A stretch of 36,781 nucleotides of DNA from Lachnospiraceae bacterium (GCA_030524665.1 JAUNGL010000014.1:1-36781); one strand, 5' to 3'; positions 25,479-33,967 are shown, counted from the first letter of the stretch. Made by a program: numbers and translations. The notes: a model not told the origin generated them from the letters alone.

Positions 25479-26159
25479 ATGAATCAATATATGGAACGAA
25501 TCTATAATGGAGTCGTAAAGGAAAATCCCTGTATCATCCTGATGCTCGGTATGTGTCCGACACTCGCTGTTACGACCTCCGCAATCAACGGTCTCGGTAT
25601 GGGACTTTCCACACTGGCCGTACTGATTTTTTCAAACCTGATCATATCCCTGATGCGTAAAATCATTCCGGATCAGGTACGTCTTCCGGCCTACATTGTG
25701 ATCGTGGCTACCCTCGTAACAATCGTAGACCTCGTACTTCAGGCATACGTGCCGAGCCTTTACAGCGCTCTCGGTATCTACATCCCTCTGATCGTTGTAA
25801 ACTGTATCATCCTCGGCCGTGCAGAAGCCTATGCAAATAAAGTAACACCAGTCCTTGCCATGTTCGATGGCATCGGTATGGGACTTGGATTTACCATTGC
25901 GCTTACCGTCATCGGTGTCGTACGTGAATTTCTCGGTTCAGGAGCTGCTTTCGGAATCACGCTTCTGCCGGAAAGCATCCCGCCAATCGCCATCTTCGGC
26001 AAGGCGCCCGGTGCCTTCCTCGTTATGGCCATTCTGGTAGCAATCCTAAATGCACTGAGCATCCGCACCGCAGCGAACAAAAAAGTCGAAGGCTGTGACG
26101 GCTGCTGCTCTTCCTGCAGTTCTTCCTGCAGCGATAACGGAAAGGAGGGAACAAAGTAA
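25479..26159 (+). CDS. rnfE: Rnf complex subunit RnfE with Cys-rich tail
   Basis: The 226-residue protein is an RnfE/NqrD-type membrane subunit with about six helices. It includes the ENPCIILMLGMCPTLAVTT segment, whose cysteine helps hold the intramembrane Fe-S centre shared with RnfA. After the last helix a tail holds five cysteines in a Ser/Gly setting, CDGCCSSCSSSC. This is longer and richer in Cys than I would expect for RnfE and could bind metal or a cluster. GGGAGG precedes the ATG. Its stop overlaps the rnfA start (TAATG). Confidence 0.94.
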   Translation: MNQYMERIYNGVVKENPCIILMLGMCPTLAVTTSAINGLGMGLSTLAVLIFSNLIISLMRKIIPDQVRLPAYIVIVATLVTIVDLVLQAYVPSLYSALGIYIPLIVVNCIILGRAEAYANKVTPVLAMFDGIGMGLGFTIALTVIGVVREFLGSGAAFGITLLPESIPPIAIFGKAPGAFLVMAILVAILNALSIRTAANKKVEGCDGCCSSCSSSCSDNGKEGTK

Positions 26160-26740
26160 TGTCAACTTCCCTGATTATGATTGCTATTACTGCTGCGCTG
26201 GTCAACAATGTCGTACTCAGCCAGTTCCTGGGAATCTGTTCCTTCCTGGGTGTATCAAAACAGATTAAAAACTCCGCAAGCCTCGGCGGCGCAGTTATCT
26301 TCGTTATCACGATTTCCTCGGCTGTAGCGAATCTGCTTTATCAGTATCTGCTGCTTCCGCTTCATCTGGAATATCTGGAAACGATTGTATTCATCCTTGT
26401 CATCGCAGCACTTGTACAGATGGTTGAGATGTTCCTGAAAAAAACATCCCCTGCGATCTATCAGGCACTCGGTATCTACCTGCCGCTGATCACAACGAAC
26501 TGTGCAGTGCTCGGAGTCGCTCTGACGAACGTACAGAATGATTACAACTTCATCCAGAGTGTTACTGCAGGCTTCGGTACCGCAGTCGGCTACACAATTG
26601 CTATCGTGCTGCTGGCCGGTATCCGTGAACGTATCAACGAGGCAGACCTCCCGGCTCCGTTCCGCGGTGCTCCGGTTGTACTGCTCTCCGCTGCACTGAT
26701 GGCCATTGCATTTATGGGCTTCAGCGGTCTGTCATTTTAA
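26159..26740 (+). CDS. rnfA: Rnf complex subunit RnfA
   Basis: The 193-residue hydrophobic protein is homologous to RnfE in inverted topology and pairs with it to form the membrane core that carries electrons past an intramembrane [2Fe-2S] centre. The signature VNNVVLSQFLGICSFLGV near the N-terminus and LPLITTNCAVLGVAL in the middle carry the two conserved cysteines. The start overlaps the rnfE stop, with AAAGGAGGG just upstream inside the rnfE end. Length is normal. Confidence 0.96.
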   Translation: MSTSLIMIAITAALVNNVVLSQFLGICSFLGVSKQIKNSASLGGAVIFVITISSAVANLLYQYLLLPLHLEYLETIVFILVIAALVQMVEMFLKKTSPAIYQALGIYLPLITTNCAVLGVALTNVQNDYNFIQSVTAGFGTAVGYTIAIVLLAGIRERINEADLPAPFRGAPVVLLSAALMAIAFMGFSGLSF

Positions 26741-26753
26741 AAGGAGGTAACAT

Positions 26754-27542
26754 ATGCAGTCAATTATTATTGCAACCACTGCAGTGGCGGTCATCGGCCT
26801 CCTGATCGGACTGCTGCTGATTACGGTCGATAAGAAATTCAAAGTAGAAGTGGATGAAAGAGAAGCGGCTGTCCGCGAATGCCTGCCAGGCAACAACTGC
26901 GGCGGCTGCGGATATGCCGGATGTGATGCGATGGCTTCCGCTATCGTCAATGAAGAAGCTCCGGTCAACGGATGTCCGGTCGGCGGCGCTCCAGTCGCTG
27001 AGAAAATTGCCCGTATCATGGGTGTGGATGCCGGTGAAGCAGAGAAAGTAGCTGCCTTCGTAAAATGCTCTGGTGACTGTGAGAACGCAGCTTCAAGATG
27101 TCACTATGTTGGTATCCATGACTGTGCTTCCGCAGTAGCCAGCGGACTCTCACCATGGATCTGTGACTACGGATGCATTGGCTTCGGTACCTGTGCAGCA
27201 GCATGTCCGTTCGGTGCAATCTCCGTCCACAACGGTGTGGCTTCCGTAGACCGCTCCAAATGTATGGCGTGCGGCAAATGCGTTGCTGCCTGCCCGCGCC
27301 ACCTCATCGAGCTGGTACCGGATTCCGCAGTCTATGCGGTACGCTGCTCCAGCCGTGACCGCGGTGCCGCTGTGAAAAAGGCATGTTCCGCAGGCTGTAT
27401 CGGATGTAAGCTCTGCATGAAGCAGTGTGAATTCGGTGCGATTGAAGTCATTGACAACGTAGCACGCATCGATTACTCCAAGTGTACCGGCTGCGGCAAG
27501 TGCGCTGAGAAGTGTCCGGTCGGTGTAATCAAGAAAAAATAA
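26754..27542 (+). CDS. rnfB: Rnf complex subunit RnfB (ferredoxin-side)
   Basis: The 262-residue subunit accepts electrons from reduced ferredoxin. One N-terminal membrane helix (about 4-24) is followed by a [4Fe-4S] site ECLPGNNCGGCGYAGC (Cys43, 49, 52, 57). A central Cys-rich segment (CSGDCENAASRC...C...C) follows, then ferredoxin-type cluster motifs CIGFGTCAAACP, CMACGKCVAACP, CIGCKLCMKQCE and CTGCGKCAEKCP. AAAAGGAGG precedes the ATG. It is the last gene of the operon and is followed by a strong terminator. Confidence 0.96.
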   Translation: MQSIIIATTAVAVIGLLIGLLLITVDKKFKVEVDEREAAVRECLPGNNCGGCGYAGCDAMASAIVNEEAPVNGCPVGGAPVAEKIARIMGVDAGEAEKVAAFVKCSGDCENAASRCHYVGIHDCASAVASGLSPWICDYGCIGFGTCAAACPFGAISVHNGVASVDRSKCMACGKCVAACPRHLIELVPDSAVYAVRCSSRDRGAAVKKACSAGCIGCKLCMKQCEFGAIEVIDNVARIDYSKCTGCGKCAEKCPVGVIKKK

Positions 27543-27563
27543 GATCTGGAAGTACATAAAATC

Positions 27564-27592
27564 GGGGAGATGCAGACAGCATCTCCCCTTTT
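27564..27592 (+). terminator. Terminator of the tat-rnf cluster
   Basis: GGGGAGATGC (27564-27573) pairs perfectly with GCATCTCCCC (27579-27588) around a 5-nt loop and is followed by TTTT. It lies 21 nt after the rnfB stop codon. Confidence 0.9.
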
Positions 27593-27666
27593 CCATATCA
27601 CTTTTCCAATGCTCAGACACTTCTTCTCTGTGTCATCTCATTGCCGCCACCAATCCATACCGCACA

Positions 27667-28419
27667 TCACAGCTGAATCCTTTTCCAGGCTTCCAGAATC
27701 CGGTTCGCTGACCGTGACATCTCCACACTGAAATCACTGTTCCATTTTCTTGTGCAGAATGCCCGCAGGTAATCCTCCATCTCCTCTTCCGCCTTTCCTT
27801 CGCGTTCCTTTATCATCTCATACATACGGTCCGCTCTTTCCGCACAATAACCGTTCTCATGTACCATATCTTCCAGACGGAATCTCGGAGTCTGCTTCCT
27901 TTTTGCCTGTCCCGGCATCGGATATCCGAATACCAGCATGGAGACAGGAGCCACATACTGCGGAAGCTTCAGCAACTCCTGATGGATTTCATAATTCTCC
28001 AGAATATCTCCGATATAGCAGGAACCGATCCCAAGCGACTCTGCCGCCAGCACCGCGGTCTGCGCCGCAGCCATTACATCCTCGAACGCCAGCAGAAAAT
28101 CTCCCATATCCGGCTTGCGCACCGGATAATCCTCCGATTCCAGCCGCCGGAAGCAATGATACCAACGGTAATAATCCACACAGAATACGAGTACCATCGG
28201 CGCCCTTCCGATAAACGGCTGATGGTCGCACGTCTCAGACAGACGTTCCTTCAGACTCTGATCTGTGATATCCAGAATCGTATACAAACTCATATTTCCG
28301 GCTGTCGGCGCACGGAGCGCAGCCTGTAGAATTGCCCCCTTCTGCTCCGGTTCAATCTCACGTGGTTCAAATGCACGGATTGATTTCCGTGCCATGATTG
28401 TTTGGATCACTTCATTCAT
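27667..28419 (-). CDS. Nitroreductase-family flavoprotein
   Basis: The 250-residue product is an FMN-dependent nitroreductase-fold oxidoreductase. The N-terminal MARKSIRAFEPREIEPEQ and ALRAPTAGNMS carry the Arg-Ser-x-Arg and Ala-Pro-Ser-like FMN-phosphate contacts; AAESLGIGSCYIGDI is the second cofactor segment. The C-terminal part (about 185-250) is longer than the minimal family. The start at 28419 is chosen because AAGGA precedes it and the family N-terminus begins there. It overlaps the upstream peptidase gene by 8 nt, so they are translationally coupled. The substrate is not predictable. Confidence 0.87.
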   Translation of the reverse strand: MNEVIQTIMARKSIRAFEPREIEPEQKGAILQAALRAPTAGNMSLYTILDITDQSLKERLSETCDHQPFIGRAPMVLVFCVDYYRWYHCFRRLESEDYPVRKPDMGDFLLAFEDVMAAAQTAVLAAESLGIGSCYIGDILENYEIHQELLKLPQYVAPVSMLVFGYPMPGQAKRKQTPRFRLEDMVHENGYCAERADRMYEMIKEREGKAEEEMEDYLRAFCTRKWNSDFSVEMSRSANRILEAWKRIQL

Positions 28420-29779
28420 GGCAAATTCCTTCTTTCCCATTATTTGATCTGTCATACATCTTACATTTTGGAAGTGCTTCCTGATTGGCAGTATACGGAC
28501 GAAGCAGCTCCAACGCAATTCTCAGCCCATCCGCCAGTGAATCCCTTTCGATATACTCTTCCCGCGTATGCGCCCCTGCTCCCCGGCAGGTTCCGACACA
28601 TACGGAAGGAATTCCCAAAGACAGCGGAATATTGCAGTCCGTCGAACACAGGACAGGCTCCGGGACTTTTCCTGTCACACGTTTTACCGCCTGCTCGACC
28701 TGATCAAAAAGCTGCTTTCTCTTTTTCCTGTCAACCTCTGTTTCACAGGGACGGCTTCCAATCAATTCTATATTTATCTGTACAGGTGCTTTCCGGCTTC
28801 TGCCTGTTTTCCTGCCGCATTCCTCCTGCTCTGATATTCTTGCTGTTCCCCTGCCACTTTCTTCCCGTTCCGGTATTCCTGCTGTTTCCCTGCCGCTTTC
28901 TTCCCGTTCCGGTATTCCTGCTGCATCGTTACGGAATGCTTCTTCACAAGCCTGTACGGTTTCGAAGAATCTTTGCTTCATCTCTTCCAGATCAGCCGCC
29001 TCATCCGACCGAATTTCATACAGTGCTTCCGCATGCTCCGCAATTGTATTTACAGACGTTCCGCCTGAAATAATCCCGACATTATACGTAGTCTTTCCAC
29101 GCCCCGGCACCGAAATCTGATACAGGTTCAGAATCAGTCTGGAAAGCACCACATTGGCATTCGTATTTCCAAAACAGTGAAATGAATGTCCTCCCTGTGC
29201 CTGTACTGAAATCCGATAGCGCAGGGAGCCGACCGCCCGTGCCGTATAGGAGTCCATCGTCAGGTCAAACGCATAAAAAGCTTCTGTCTGTTCCGCATAC
29301 TCCGCACAGATTTCCCGCGCGCCCTTCAGATTGCCAAGCCCTTCCTCACCGACTCCACATACAAGCAGAAAACCGTATTCTCCCGTATCCGGCCTGTTTT
29401 CTGCCACAAATTTCGCCGTCATCAGAAGAACCGCCAGATTCGCCGTATCATCTCCGACCCCCGGGCAGAAGACCCGCCCATCCCGTTCATACAGCGGCAG
29501 CTCCGTCAGATCAGGGAATACGACATCCATATGCGCCATAAAGATGACTAACGGCTTTCCTTCCCTCACATGGTACGGATACACTACATTGCCTGCCCGA
29601 TCCGTAAAGACTCCCCCGGCTCCCTGACCTGTGAGCCAGTCACGGCAGAATGCCGCCCGCCGTTCCTCCCTGCCCGTTGGCGCCGGAATCTTCGCAAGCC
29701 GGATCAGGAGTTCATACAGTTCTTCCGAATGTGAATTTACATACTTCTCTTCCGACAGCTCCGTCTGTTTTCTATGCAT
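28412..29779 (-). CDS. M20-family metallopeptidase with internal repeat insertion
   Basis: The product (455 aa from this start) is an M20 zinc peptidase resembling peptidase T or aminoacyl-histidine dipeptidase types. Metal and catalytic residues are visible: MAHMDVV (His83, Asp85), GDDTANLAVL (Asp110/111), GVGEEGLGN (Glu145/146) and GAHTREEY with a late His. The dimerisation domain (GGHSFHCFGNTNAN) is present. Between about residues 287 and 325 lie three 13-residue repeats rich in Glu, Arg and Gly. ATG 29779 is preferred since AAGGAGGG precedes it. A TTG at 29842 with its own GGAGG and an ATG at 29830 are in frame, but that extension lies in the structured repeat-like element and does not look like M20 sequence. 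It is coupled to the nitroreductase gene. Confidence 0.87.
   Translation of the reverse strand: MHRKQTELSEEKYVNSHSEELYELLIRLAKIPAPTGREERRAAFCRDWLTGQGAGGVFTDRAGNVVYPYHVREGKPLVIFMAHMDVVFPDLTELPLYERDGRVFCPGVGDDTANLAVLLMTAKFVAENRPDTGEYGFLLVCGVGEEGLGNLKGAREICAEYAEQTEAFYAFDLTMDSYTARAVGSLRYRISVQAQGGHSFHCFGNTNANVVLSRLILNLYQISVPGRGKTTYNVGIISGGTSVNTIAEHAEALYEIRSDEAADLEEMKQRFFETVQACEEAFRNDAAGIPEREESGRETAGIPEREESGRGTARISEQEECGRKTGRSRKAPVQINIELIGSRPCETEVDRKKRKQLFDQVEQAVKRVTGKVPEPVLCSTDCNIPLSLGIPSVCVGTCRGAGAHTREEYIERDSLADGLRIALELLRPYTANQEALPKCKMYDRSNNGKEGICHE
28805..28921 (-). repeat. Intragenic minisatellite, three 39-bp units
   Basis: Units lie at 28883-28921, 28844-28882 and 28805-28843. The first two differ at only 2 of 39 bases; the third is more diverged. 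The period is a multiple of three, so copy changes keep the frame. Each unit encodes a 13-residue segment like AGIPEREESGRET inside the M20 peptidase. Confidence 0.9.
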
Positions 29780-30141
29780 GATTCCCGTTCCCTCCTTTGT
29801 ATCCTGTTTCCCGGAGATTGCATTACTCATATCGATACCCAACTGGCACGTACCTCCTACCTGAGAATTACGTTCATCTACCAGCGCTGCACCGCCACAT
29901 TGGTCTCCCGTCGTTACTGTTCACACGTCTGCCAGAATGGCAGCCGTCTGACCAGCAACGACGCTTCGCAATGCACAGAAATCGCATTTCATGCGATTTC
30001 GCGCCTCAAAACTCGGGATTCCGGTGCGAAACCGCACCTGAACACCTCGCGGGACAGCTCCCCCATAAACAGTACCCTCCCGTCACTTTAAACTGAAGCC
30101 ATTCTTTCTCTCTCCTGTACAAACACACCGTCTTCTGAATC
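29780..30141 (-). other. Structured intergenic element upstream of the M20 gene
   Basis: This 362-base gap holds no conventional gene. From 29910 to 30038 it contains three precise hairpins. One has 25-nt arms (29910-29934 with 29938-29962, only three mismatches and one G-U, 3-nt loop). One is a 10-bp perfect stem with a 3-nt loop (29978-30000). One is GGTGCG/CGCACC (30023-30038). On the minus strand micro-frames are chained by ATGA overlaps: 30066-29989 (25 codons, GGGAGGG upstream) and 29992-29921 (23 codons). The density of structure suggests a dispersed repeat element or a non-coding RNA. Its family resemblance to other Lachnospiraceae intergenic repeats is my impression, not verified. 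The ends are not defined. Confidence 0.55.
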
Positions 30142-31701
30142 TCACAGTTGGAAAAACGTCACCGAAGCAGCCGGAACTGTCAGCCTGCCATCTTCCAAAA
30201 CGGCCTCTCCATGATTGGAGTAAATCACCTCTCCCTGCCCTTTTACAGGAATTGTGCATACTGCTTCCGCATCCGACGGATTGATGACTGCCAGAATCTG
30301 TTCTGTTTTTCCGTTTCTCAGATATACAAACGGATATGCTTCTTTCTTTGCATACAGGAACTCAACCTTTGCCATACTCTGCAGCGCTTCGTGCTCTTTA
30401 CGCAGAGCGATCAGTTTCTTCACTTCCTGATACAACGGGGATTTGCCCTGAAGTGCATCCTCCACGTTCGGACGGTTCCGGTCCGGATCAATTGGGAGAT
30501 ACAGACGCTCCCCGGAAGCACTCGAAAAGCCCGCGTTCGCCTGATGATTCCACTGCATCGGAGTACGCGATCCGGTACGCTGGAAGCCGCCCTCTCTGGA
30601 CTTCAGATCATGCACATACTTCATTCCGATCTCATCCCCATAATAGATAAACGGCGCCCCAGGCATAGACAGCAGAAATGCAAAAGCCAGCTTCATCTCC
30701 TCCTCATCCAGCGTTTCGCGGATACGGATCATGTCATGATTACCGGAAGGAATACAGATCAACCCTTTCCCATCCGTCGGACCGTAATTCTCCATATAAC
30801 GGGCAACAAACTCCGAGATATCGCCTTTTCCCCTCCGCGAAAAGTATGGTTCCTCCACACGGAACAGATCCAGATAATGAGACGGTCCGAAATGCAGAAG
30901 AAAATCCATATGAAATCCGCCGCGCAGTGATTTTCCTGGCTCTCCCCACTCAGAAAGGATCGCACAATCCGGGAACTCCTCATCCATAAATCTGCGGAAT
31001 TCCTGCCACAGTGCAATCGTCGCCTCCTGATCCGGATCATTCTTTACGAGGGAACCAGCCATATCCACCCGGAATCCGTCGCATCCCATCGACATCCAGA
31101 ATCGCATTACGTCCATCATCGCCTCTCTGGTCGCCCGCGGTCCTGAAGCATCCACCGGCTGCATCCACTCTTCCGTACATTCCGCGAATCCATAGTTCAG
31201 AGCCGGCTGTGTCGAAAAAAAGTTCACCGCACAGCAGCCATTCCTGTCAGAAATCCCGCGAAGGCTTCCGGTAATATTTCCTACATTTTTAAAATCATCC
31301 CAGATATTTTTGCTCCACACATAGCGGTCCGTGAATTCATTCTCCTCCGCCCTGCATGATTCTGCAAACCAGCGATGCTGCACGGAAGTATGGCCCGGAA
31401 CCAGATCGAGGATCACCCGCATCCCCTTCTCATGTGCCTTCTCAAACAGTTCCTTCAGATCTTCATTCGTACCGTAGCGCGGAGCAACCTTCTTGTAATC
31501 TGCCACATCGTATCCGGCATCCGCAAACGGGGATTCAAAGCACGGATTCAGCCAGATCCCGTCACATCCCAGTTCCTTAATATAATCCAGCTTCCGGATG
31601 ATTCCCTGAATATCCCCGATTCCATCCGCATTCGTATCCAGAAAGCTCTGCGGATATATTTCATAAAATACAATATTTTCGAGCCATTTCGGCATTGACA
31701 T
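30142..31701 (-). CDS. GH13 alpha-glucosidase/amylase-family protein
   Basis: The 519-residue protein has the full GH13 (beta/alpha)8 barrel and C-terminal beta domain. Motifs are VFYEIYPQSFLDTNADGIGD at the start, DLVPGHTS, GFRVDMAG with nucleophile Asp213, ILSEWGEP with acid/base Glu251, and SGNHD with Asp323. No signal peptide is present, so it is cytoplasmic and acts on short, imported oligosaccharides. The DGIGDIQGI motif is typical of oligo-1,6-glucosidase, trehalose synthase and related alpha-glucosidases, but the HTS and SEWGEP motifs vary, so the exact substrate is uncertain. AAGGAGAGAGG precedes the ATG. It has its own promoter. Confidence 0.88.
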   Translation of the reverse strand: MSMPKWLENIVFYEIYPQSFLDTNADGIGDIQGIIRKLDYIKELGCDGIWLNPCFESPFADAGYDVADYKKVAPRYGTNEDLKELFEKAHEKGMRVILDLVPGHTSVQHRWFAESCRAEENEFTDRYVWSKNIWDDFKNVGNITGSLRGISDRNGCCAVNFFSTQPALNYGFAECTEEWMQPVDASGPRATREAMMDVMRFWMSMGCDGFRVDMAGSLVKNDPDQEATIALWQEFRRFMDEEFPDCAILSEWGEPGKSLRGGFHMDFLLHFGPSHYLDLFRVEEPYFSRRGKGDISEFVARYMENYGPTDGKGLICIPSGNHDMIRIRETLDEEEMKLAFAFLLSMPGAPFIYYGDEIGMKYVHDLKSREGGFQRTGSRTPMQWNHQANAGFSSASGERLYLPIDPDRNRPNVEDALQGKSPLYQEVKKLIALRKEHEALQSMAKVEFLYAKKEAYPFVYLRNGKTEQILAVINPSDAEAVCTIPVKGQGEVIYSNHGEAVLEDGRLTVPAASVTFFQL

Positions 31702-32013
31702 AAGACCTCTCTCCTTTGTTTTGGTAGTTTCTCATCATTTATCAGTTAATGCTACTATATCAAAAAAAGACATCACAGACAATATCCCATCACCAAAACT
31801 GCCGCAAAATCATGACATTCCATCTGATCGTTCTGGAAAATTTCTCCCATCCCGTTCCGGAAAATCTGCATTCTGCGGCAGTTCGTTCTATATCTATTTT
31901 GTTTTTGCTTCTTACTCAGAACCGTCATTCTTTCATCAAATCCATCCGGTTCTCATTTCCCCCATTTATTCACAAAAATACCATATCCGGCTTCTTCAGT
32001 TTCTCCGTAATTA
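31702..32013 (-). other. Intergenic region between ptsI and the GH13 gene
   Basis: This 312-base stretch holds no gene. It contains the GH13 promoter and a long-range 10-bp inverted repeat, AACTGCCGCA at 31797-31806 and TGCGGCAGTT at 31874-31883. Between the arms are two direct copies of CGTTC[T/C]GGAAAAT about 24 bp apart. No clear terminator for ptsI was found. Confidence 0.5.
31754..31782 (-). promoter_or_regulatory. Promoter of the GH13 gene
   Basis: On the minus strand TTGTCT (31782-31777) and TATAGT (31759-31754) are separated by 17 bp that include a T7 run. The GH13 start is about 50 nt downstream. The inverted repeat at 31797-31883 lies just upstream and could bind a regulator. Confidence 0.7.
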
Positions 32014-33693
32014 TCAGCCCAGAATACCCATAACTTCTTCGATTGTCCTACACGTCTGAACCTTCCCGGCCTTCTCCTGCGCCCGGGCATAGCTCAGATT
32101 GCGGATCGTATAACGGATATTTGACGCCTCACCGGAGGACATGCTGAATTCATCCAGCCCCATTCCAAGCAGAAGGACACTTGCCTTTGCATCACTTGCA
32201 AACTCTCCGCACATTCCTACCTTAATTCCTGCTGCGTGACCTGCCCTGATTACTTTTGCAATGGCACGCAGTACCGCCGGATGGAAAGAATTGTACATTC
32301 CGGATATCCTTTTATTTCCTCTGTCTACCGCCAGCAGATACTGAGTCAGATCATTCGTGCCGATACTGAAGAAATCGGCTTCCTCTGCCAGCTCCTCCGC
32401 CATCAGGACAGACGCCGGAGTTTCGATCATCATTCCGGCCTGAATTCCGGCATCGAAATCAATCCCTTCGGCCGCCAGCTCCGCCTTGCACTCCTCGAGC
32501 ACTGCTTTTGCCCCACGCAGCTCCTCGACAGAAATGATCATCGGGAACATAATCCGGATCGTTCCAAAGGCGCTGGCACGCAGGATCGCGCGAAGCTGTG
32601 TCTTGAACATCTCTTTCATATCCAGTGAAATGCGGATCGCTCTCCACCCAAGGAACGGATTTTCTTCTTCGTCAAACTCATAATACGGAAGTTCCTTGTC
32701 GCCCCCGATATCCAGAGTACGGATGGTCAGTTCCTCCGGGCAGAGTTCTGCGGCCTTCCGATATACCTCAAACTGCTCTTCCTCGGTCGGGAAATGGCTG
32801 CTTTCCATATAAAGAAACTCGCTGCGGAACAGTCCAATTCCATCCACATGATGGTTTACCGCATTTTGAACATCCTCGACATTGCCGACGTTACCGCAGA
32901 TGGATACCCTTCTGCCGTCAGTGGTCTCTGCCGGAAGCTGGCTCACCTGTTCCAGCATCTTCTGCCATGACTCATATTCCTGCTGCTTCGTCCGGTATTC
33001 TGCCAGAGTCTCTTCGTCCGGCTCCACGAAAATTTCTCCGGTAGATGCATCCATACAGAGAAGTGTCCCGTTATCCACAGCCTCCAGAATCCCTTCCACC
33101 CCGACAAGTGCCGGAAGCCCGATCCCCTTTGCCATGATGGAGACATGACTGGTCACGCCGCCTTCCTGTGTGATAAAGCCTTTGATATATTCCAGATTCA
33201 GACGGGCCGTATCCGACGGGAACAGGTCTCTCGCCACCAGAATCACCGGCTCCTGAATATCAGAAAAATCACCTGCCTGAACACCCTTCAGATTTGCCAT
33301 AAAGCGTTTCCCGACATCCTTCACATCCGCAGCACGCTCTTTCATATAAGCGTCATCCATCATGTCGAAAATCGCAGCAATCTCCTCCACGGTCTGACTG
33401 AGTGCAAGCTCCGCATTCAGGTATTCGACGCGGATTTTTGAAACAACGCCCTCCTCAAGCGTAAAATCGTCCGCCATCATCAGGTGCGCCCCAAATATTT
33501 CATTTTTCTCAGCGAGAACTTCCAGTTCTGCTTTCACTTCTTCCTTCGTTTTCAGAAAACGGTTTACCTCAGCCTGCACCAGCTCCTCCGGAATTTTATC
33601 TCCGCACGGCTCCAGATTCACTTCCTGCTTTACGTATACTTTTCCGGTCACAATCCCCCTGGATGCAGTTTTCGGTGCATATAATCTCTTCAT
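32014..33693 (-). CDS. ptsI: PTS Enzyme I (phosphoenolpyruvate-protein phosphotransferase)
   Basis: The 559-residue enzyme transfers phosphate from phosphoenolpyruvate to HPr, the first step of PTS sugar uptake. The phospho-histidine domain contains GGVTSHVSIMAKG with active-site His183. The C-terminal barrel has DIGGDKELPYYEF, FPMIISVEELRGAK and the signature FFSIGTNDLTQYLLAVDRGN. The length is slightly under the usual 570-575. The ATG at 33693 matches the family N-terminus (KRLYAPKTASRGI); the longer open frame would overlap the HPr gene. The ribosome-binding site GGGGA is modest, so coupling with HPr, which stops 10 nt upstream, is likely. Confidence 0.95.
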   Translation of the reverse strand: MKRLYAPKTASRGIVTGKVYVKQEVNLEPCGDKIPEELVQAEVNRFLKTKEEVKAELEVLAEKNEIFGAHLMMADDFTLEEGVVSKIRVEYLNAELALSQTVEEIAAIFDMMDDAYMKERAADVKDVGKRFMANLKGVQAGDFSDIQEPVILVARDLFPSDTARLNLEYIKGFITQEGGVTSHVSIMAKGIGLPALVGVEGILEAVDNGTLLCMDASTGEIFVEPDEETLAEYRTKQQEYESWQKMLEQVSQLPAETTDGRRVSICGNVGNVEDVQNAVNHHVDGIGLFRSEFLYMESSHFPTEEEQFEVYRKAAELCPEELTIRTLDIGGDKELPYYEFDEEENPFLGWRAIRISLDMKEMFKTQLRAILRASAFGTIRIMFPMIISVEELRGAKAVLEECKAELAAEGIDFDAGIQAGMMIETPASVLMAEELAEEADFFSIGTNDLTQYLLAVDRGNKRISGMYNSFHPAVLRAIAKVIRAGHAAGIKVGMCGEFASDAKASVLLLGMGLDEFSMSSGEASNIRYTIRNLSYARAQEKAGKVQTCRTIEEVMGILG

Positions 33694-33703
33694 ACGGTTT
33701 CCC

Positions 33704-33967
33704 CTATTCTCCAAGTCCACTCTCAATCAGCGCTACCAGCGTGTCAAGGTCCTCCTGCTCCGTCTCACCGTTACACTCTACTGTGATTTCTGTTCCGCAG
33801 CGGATCATGGCAGCCATCAGATTCAGTACGCTCTTCGGATTCACTCTCTTATCTCCTGCTACGATCGTCACTTCCGATTTACATTTCATTGCTACTTTCG
33901 CCAGCTCACTCGCCGGTCTTGCATGAATCCCCGATTTATTTACAACAGTCACATTCTTTGATACCAT
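33704..33967 (-). CDS. ptsH: PTS phosphocarrier protein HPr
   Basis: The 87-residue protein carries phosphate from Enzyme I to the EIIA domains. SGIHARPAS holds His15, and NPKSVLNLMAA holds regulatory Ser46, the HPr kinase target used for carbon catabolite control in Firmicutes. AAGGAGG precedes the ATG. It lies between a zinc dehydrogenase gene and ptsI, within a sugar-specific operon rather than a separate ptsHI operon. Confidence 0.96.
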   Translation of the reverse strand: MVSKNVTVVNKSGIHARPASELAKVAMKCKSEVTIVAGDKRVNPKSVLNLMAAMIRCGTEITVECNGETEQEDLDTLVALIESGLGE

